Shown here: piece after piece, positions 13,403 to 16,549 of the stretch
How positions within the stretch are numbered: position 1 is the first letter of the stretch
Layout of the letters: the number at the start of each line of letters is the position of its first letter
NCBI GenBank assembly: GCA_910580135.1
Contig: CAJTXC010000018.1
Location: forward strand, 1-16,549
Length of the DNA stretch: 16,549 bases
Direction: 5' to 3'
Origin: an uncultured Bacilli bacterium
Lineage (GTDB): Bacteria; Bacillota_I; Bacilli_A; RF39; UBA660
The notes under the pieces: generated by a model
Database searches by the model: none
What the model was told of the DNA's origin: nothing
Seen by the model: only the letters and a program-made list of their open reading frames with translations
Made by a program: the position numbers and the translations under genes

Positions 13403-14101
13403 TTAACTATAATCTATTTTATTTTTCCTATATTTATTTAATAATATAAGTATAAATAAGATAATAACTACACAAAGTCCTAATACAAACAAAATTCCAA
13501 CATTTGAATTTTGTTTTTCTTTTATTTCTTCCACAAAGCTTTTTTTAGTTTTTTCTATTTTTAAACTCAAAATATTTTCTTTATTTTCATTAAAGTTCCA
13601 TGTATATGTGTTTCCTTCTATCATATCTGCATTTGAGGATAATACTTTTTGATCAAACTTAAATGATAAAACAACATTATCTAATTCTGGTTTTTCAAGA
13701 CAGTCATCACCACAAACAAAGTAACTAGATTTAGCATTTATTTCATAAAAATCTTCTGTTTCGTTACATGAAACTTCATTCATAAAATGGTTAACATATA
13801 AAGAATTATTAAAATATGAACATATATTATTATATTTTTTATTAAATTTAACAGTTGCAATATTATCATTAATTTCCTTACTATATTCATAATTATATGG
13901 TCTAATAGTATCTATATAAACATCTATTAAACTCTGAACATAACTATCAACACTTTCATCCTCTGTATATAAATTTTGAGTATTTTCAGATATATTTACA
14001 TTTTCACTTACACTACCATCTTTTGATACTTCATTATTAACTACTGCACTACAACCACTTAACAATAATAAACAAATTATAAAGAAACATAACTTTTTCA
14101 T
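13403..14101 (-). CDS. Lipoprotein with C-terminal membrane helix (paralogue B)
   Basis: A 232-aa exported lipoprotein with lipobox LSGC (C17). It shares the plan of paralogue A: an N-terminal SKDGSVSENVNI strand-turn region, cysteines C94 (NNICSYF), C112, C130 and C134, a DNVVLSFKF block, TYTWNFN, and a C-terminal membrane helix (about 202-222) with a basic end (NKYRKNK). One difference is C-x3-C in place of C-x2-C in A. GGAGG lies 6 nt before the ATG. It follows the hydrolase gene by 12 nt and precedes gene A by 11 nt, so all three form one operon. The extracellular domain, fixed to the membrane at both ends, suits a structural part of an envelope complex. The precise function is unknown. 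Confidence 0.85.
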   Translation of the reverse strand: MKKLCFFIICLLLLSGCSAVVNNEVSKDGSVSENVNISENTQNLYTEDESVDSYVQSLIDVYIDTIRPYNYEYSKEINDNIATVKFNKKYNNICSYFNNSLYVNHFMNEVSCNETEDFYEINAKSSYFVCGDDCLEKPELDNVVLSFKFDQKVLSSNADMIEGNTYTWNFNENKENILSLKIEKTKKSFVEEIKEKQNSNVGILFVLGLCVVIILFILILLNKYRKNKIDYS

Positions 14102-14113
14102 TTTATCCTCCGT

Positions 14114-16549
14114 TTAATCATTTACATATGATTTATTTGTACCTATATAGGTACATGGATTAAGGGTATTATTATGACTATTATCTTTTCTAAGTTCTAT
14201 ATGTAAATGTGGGCCTGTTGAATTTCCAGTACTTCCTAACTTTCCAATTAATTGTCCTTTAGCAATTTTGTCCCCTGCTTTTACTACTATCGAACCATTT
14301 TGCATGTGTGCATATAAAGTTGTATATCCATTTTCATGATCAATTATTACATGGCTTCCGTATGAAAAGAAAAGATTTTTTACTGTTTTAACTGTACCGC
14401 CATCAGCTGCTAAAATATTCATTCCATCAAAAGCACCAACACTTGCATTTATATCTGTTCCACCATGATACTTACCACTACCATAATTAGGATAATCAGA
14501 CGCATCACAACCAGTTACACCTTCCACTGGATATCCTAAAGTTCCAGTTGCCTCTCCTTCTACATTCAAATTACTATATCCTTTTATCTCTTCTGATTTA
14601 GGGCCATATATTGCGTACCAACTATGGGCACCACCATTTTCATTAATCAACCAGTTTTCGTCAATAAAATCATTTATATTATAAGTGCCAGTTAACGAGC
14701 GTTCTTTACTATTAGGATCGGCTACTTTAACCATGTTATCTTCTGTTAATCCCCTTAATAAAATCCAATGGCCACCAGATGTAAAAGGACTATTTTTCTG
14801 TACGTTAGCTGCTATTAAAGCTCCGTTTTTTAAGGCTGCAATAGCATTAGTTACACCTTTATCATCATTAGATAATTTTTCAATCGTAAATCCTTCATGA
14901 CTAGTAATACTAGTAAATAATTTATCATAAGTACCAGAGCCTGTAGCACAACCTCCAATGCTTGCTGACTCTTCATTAGCTGCAACTGGATCAAATTCTG
15001 TATCGGATAAATTAGATATTAACATTGCAAATGATGTAGCACCACATCCAGATGTACAAATGCTATTTTTTCCTCCGTCTTTAGGGCAACCTGATACAAA
15101 ATCTCCATCAGTAGCAGCACAGAAAGGTTTATCTGGATAGTCGGTTTGATAATAAAATTTAAATTGATTATCTGGTATTCCATAACCACTTGCAGAACAT
15201 GTCGTTCCACTTGAAACACTAGCTTGTGCATAATCACCTTCTACGGTAATAATAGAATATTTACTATATTGTTCTCCTAAAATTTGACTATAAGAAGTGT
15301 CTGAATAAGCGGATAATTCTGTTTGTGACATACAAGAACCTTTAGAACATTTATCACATACCCCACTTCTATTAGCACAATAGCTTCCTACAGTGCTTTT
15401 TTTCGTTTCATCATAAACATATACATTTTTAGTATCTTCCCATGCCTGTTCCAATAAAGTTATAACTTCTGAAGGGGCAGCTTTATGTTCATTACCTGAT
15501 ATTTTACCACTAGGACATCCAACAGTATAATCACAATAATCTTGATCGTTTGTATTACTAAGCATAGTTATAACATATGACCCGTCATCTGTTTGCTTTG
15601 TCAAACTCGTATGTCTTCCAAGAGCATATGCTTTTGCCGCTACCATTTGTGCCTTTACTTGCTCAAAATCAGAATTTGTAGAAATAGATTTTTCAGTCCA
15701 AACAACTCCAAGTATATAATCCTTTAATGATATAGGATTAGTATGCCAGCTAGCACAATCAGAAGAAGCGCTAGTACAAGAATCTACTTTTACATCAACA
15801 AATATATTACTTTTTAATAGTTCATCAATCTCTACTGTTCCTACTGGTGTAAGATTAACCGTACAGTTTCTACTTTCAAAGAAGTAACCATTAAAATCAT
15901 CTTTTAAACTAAGTAAATCATCAATTATTGCGTCAGCTAATTCTTCTTCGTTATCAACACCATTAAATAATTTTTTGTACCCTTTATCACTTTTAAAATA
16001 AGTTTTTTTTAGGTAATCAGTTAGGGCGTCTTCGCCATCCATCGATTTTTTTAATAATTTTTTGAACTTATTCATGTAATAACGTTCTCTAAATAATTCT
16101 AAATAAGGATCATCTTCGGATAAATCATTTTCATCATCTTCCTCTTTTTCAGGAATCTCCTCTTCTTCAGCATTTTCGTCATCTTCTAATATATCATCTT
16201 CTAAATCTTCATTAGTATTTCCTCTTAAAGAAGTAACATTACCACCCTGTAATTCTTCTATATATGGATATAAAGTTGCAACCATAGCATACGATGGCTC
16301 TCCATTATATTTATCAGATAATTTTCTTAAGTTAGTTATAACTTTTTGATCAACTACTGAATATCTGCTATAATTTTCTTCATCTTCAACTTCTCCACCT
16401 AAATTAGGTATAAAAGCAGAAAATACGCTTATAAGCAAAATAATTAAAATAACACCAGCAATGACACCTAATGTAATCCATCCAGGTGGAGTTCCAAAAA
16501 AAGATATTGCTTTACTTATACCTGATCCTACTGTTTTTGCAACTTTTGC
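14114..16549 (-). CDS. Membrane-anchored peptidoglycan hydrolase: SpoIID + C39-like + M23 domains (5' partial)
   Basis: The frame is open from the window edge (811 residues visible, first codon GCA at 16549), so the N terminus is missing. Numbering is from that codon. A membrane helix (about 22-47, WITLGVIAGVILIILL) is followed by an acidic Asp/Glu-rich linker (114-148). Domain 1 (about 245-440) is SpoIID/LytB-like: LKDYILGVVWTEKS with E286, then VKAQMVAAKAYAL. SpoIID is a lytic transglycosylase. Domain 2 (about 462-650) is a C39-like cysteine peptidase: C502 (SGCGATSFAM), H594 (GGHWILL), D611 (ADPN). Domain 3 (about 670-811) is an M23 endopeptidase with all zinc ligands: H695 and D699 (HGGTDI), H748 (YAHM), HLH (781-783). 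Most cysteines between domains suggest an exported, disulfide-bearing chain. It heads the operon with the twin lipoproteins and is probably the wall-opening enzyme of the neighbouring VirD4 system. Confidence 0.92.
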   Translation of the reverse strand, partial: AKVAKTVGSGISKAISFFGTPPGWITLGVIAGVILIILLISVFSAFIPNLGGEVEDEENYSRYSVVDQKVITNLRKLSDKYNGEPSYAMVATLYPYIEELQGGNVTSLRGNTNEDLEDDILEDDENAEEEEIPEKEEDDENDLSEDDPYLELFRERYYMNKFKKLLKKSMDGEDALTDYLKKTYFKSDKGYKKLFNGVDNEEELADAIIDDLLSLKDDFNGYFFESRNCTVNLTPVGTVEIDELLKSNIFVDVKVDSCTSASSDCASWHTNPISLKDYILGVVWTEKSISTNSDFEQVKAQMVAAKAYALGRHTSLTKQTDDGSYVITMLSNTNDQDYCDYTVGCPSGKISGNEHKAAPSEVITLLEQAWEDTKNVYVYDETKKSTVGSYCANRSGVCDKCSKGSCMSQTELSAYSDTSYSQILGEQYSKYSIITVEGDYAQASVSSGTTCSASGYGIPDNQFKFYYQTDYPDKPFCAATDGDFVSGCPKDGGKNSICTSGCGATSFAMLISNLSDTEFDPVAANEESASIGGCATGSGTYDKLFTSITSHEGFTIEKLSNDDKGVTNAIAALKNGALIAANVQKNSPFTSGGHWILLRGLTEDNMVKVADPNSKERSLTGTYNINDFIDENWLINENGGAHSWYAIYGPKSEEIKGYSNLNVEGEATGTLGYPVEGVTGCDASDYPNYGSGKYHGGTDINASVGAFDGMNILAADGGTVKTVKNLFFSYGSHVIIDHENGYTTLYAHMQNGSIVVKAGDKIAKGQLIGKLGSTGNSTGPHLHIELRKDNSHNNTLNPCTYIGTNKSYVND

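Noticed and set aside
15019..15237. 72-codon minus-strand frame inside the hydrolase gene
   Set aside because: It overlaps the C39-like domain in another frame, where the catalytic Cys region is clearly encoded.
16438..16440. TTG at 16438 as the start of the large hydrolase gene
   Set aside because: The same frame stays open for 37 more codons to the window edge, and the TTG lies inside the predicted membrane helix. The gene is simply cut by the window.
10097..16549. A complete integrative conjugative element
   Set aside because: No integrase, relaxase, excisionase or direct-repeat attachment site is visible, and the tRNA-Leu gene at 4553 shows no repeated 3' end nearby. The region to the right was not available.
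1..16549. CRISPR arrays, insertion sequences, rRNA genes and known riboswitches
   Set aside because: No regularly spaced repeats, transposase-like proteins, rRNA segments or recognisable riboswitch cores were found when reading both strands.

Overview
This is a very AT-rich chromosomal segment from a low-GC Bacillota-type bacterium, most likely one of the small-genome, uncultured gut Bacilli related to the Mollicutes. That placement is inferred from composition and gene content, not from a search. The cell makes peptidoglycan (murC and peptidoglycan hydrolases are present) and reads TGG as tryptophan, so a wall-less, code-4 mycoplasma is unlikely. Of 19 supported protein genes, 16 stop with TAA, 3 with TAG and none with TGA. 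Most genes lie on the minus strand, and no gene-free stretch exceeds about 240 bases.

Left part (1-5200). A terminator for an upstream gene is followed by a two-gene plus-strand operon: a DUF4186 protein and a fusion of a Nudix hydrolase with a SpoT/MESH1-type HD domain. It meets a minus-strand series read as murC, a short-chain dehydrogenase, a three-helix membrane protein and a small membrane-anchored protein that starts with TTG. A terminator right after murC has its 3' arm carrying the ribosome binding site of the dehydrogenase. A tRNA-Leu(CAA) and a 147-aa unknown protein follow on the plus strand.

Middle part (5200-10100). A minus-strand operon carries an unknown 139-aa protein, scpA, scpB and a stomatin/slipin membrane protein, closed by a bidirectional terminator. 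Then come an RNHCP zinc-binding protein (plus strand), a 90-aa unknown, rmuC, a possible broken mini-gene and a single-domain rhodanese.

Right part (10100-16549). This looks like a cell-envelope secretion or conjugation-like module, read right to left. It holds a large membrane-anchored protein cut by the window edge, carrying SpoIID, C39-like and M23 domains in one chain. Next are two tandem paralogous lipoproteins that also have a C-terminal membrane helix. Last is a VirD4/TraG-type coupling ATPase with a long low-complexity acidic tail. No integrase, relaxase, transposase or attachment site is visible, and the neighbours are housekeeping genes, so this may be a resident type IV secretion-like apparatus that continues beyond the right edge.

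Regulation. Promoters with extended -10 boxes (TGnTATAAT) recur, and several place the predicted transcript start almost on the ribosome binding site, which implies very short leaders. Most transcription units end in perfect hairpins with T-tracts.
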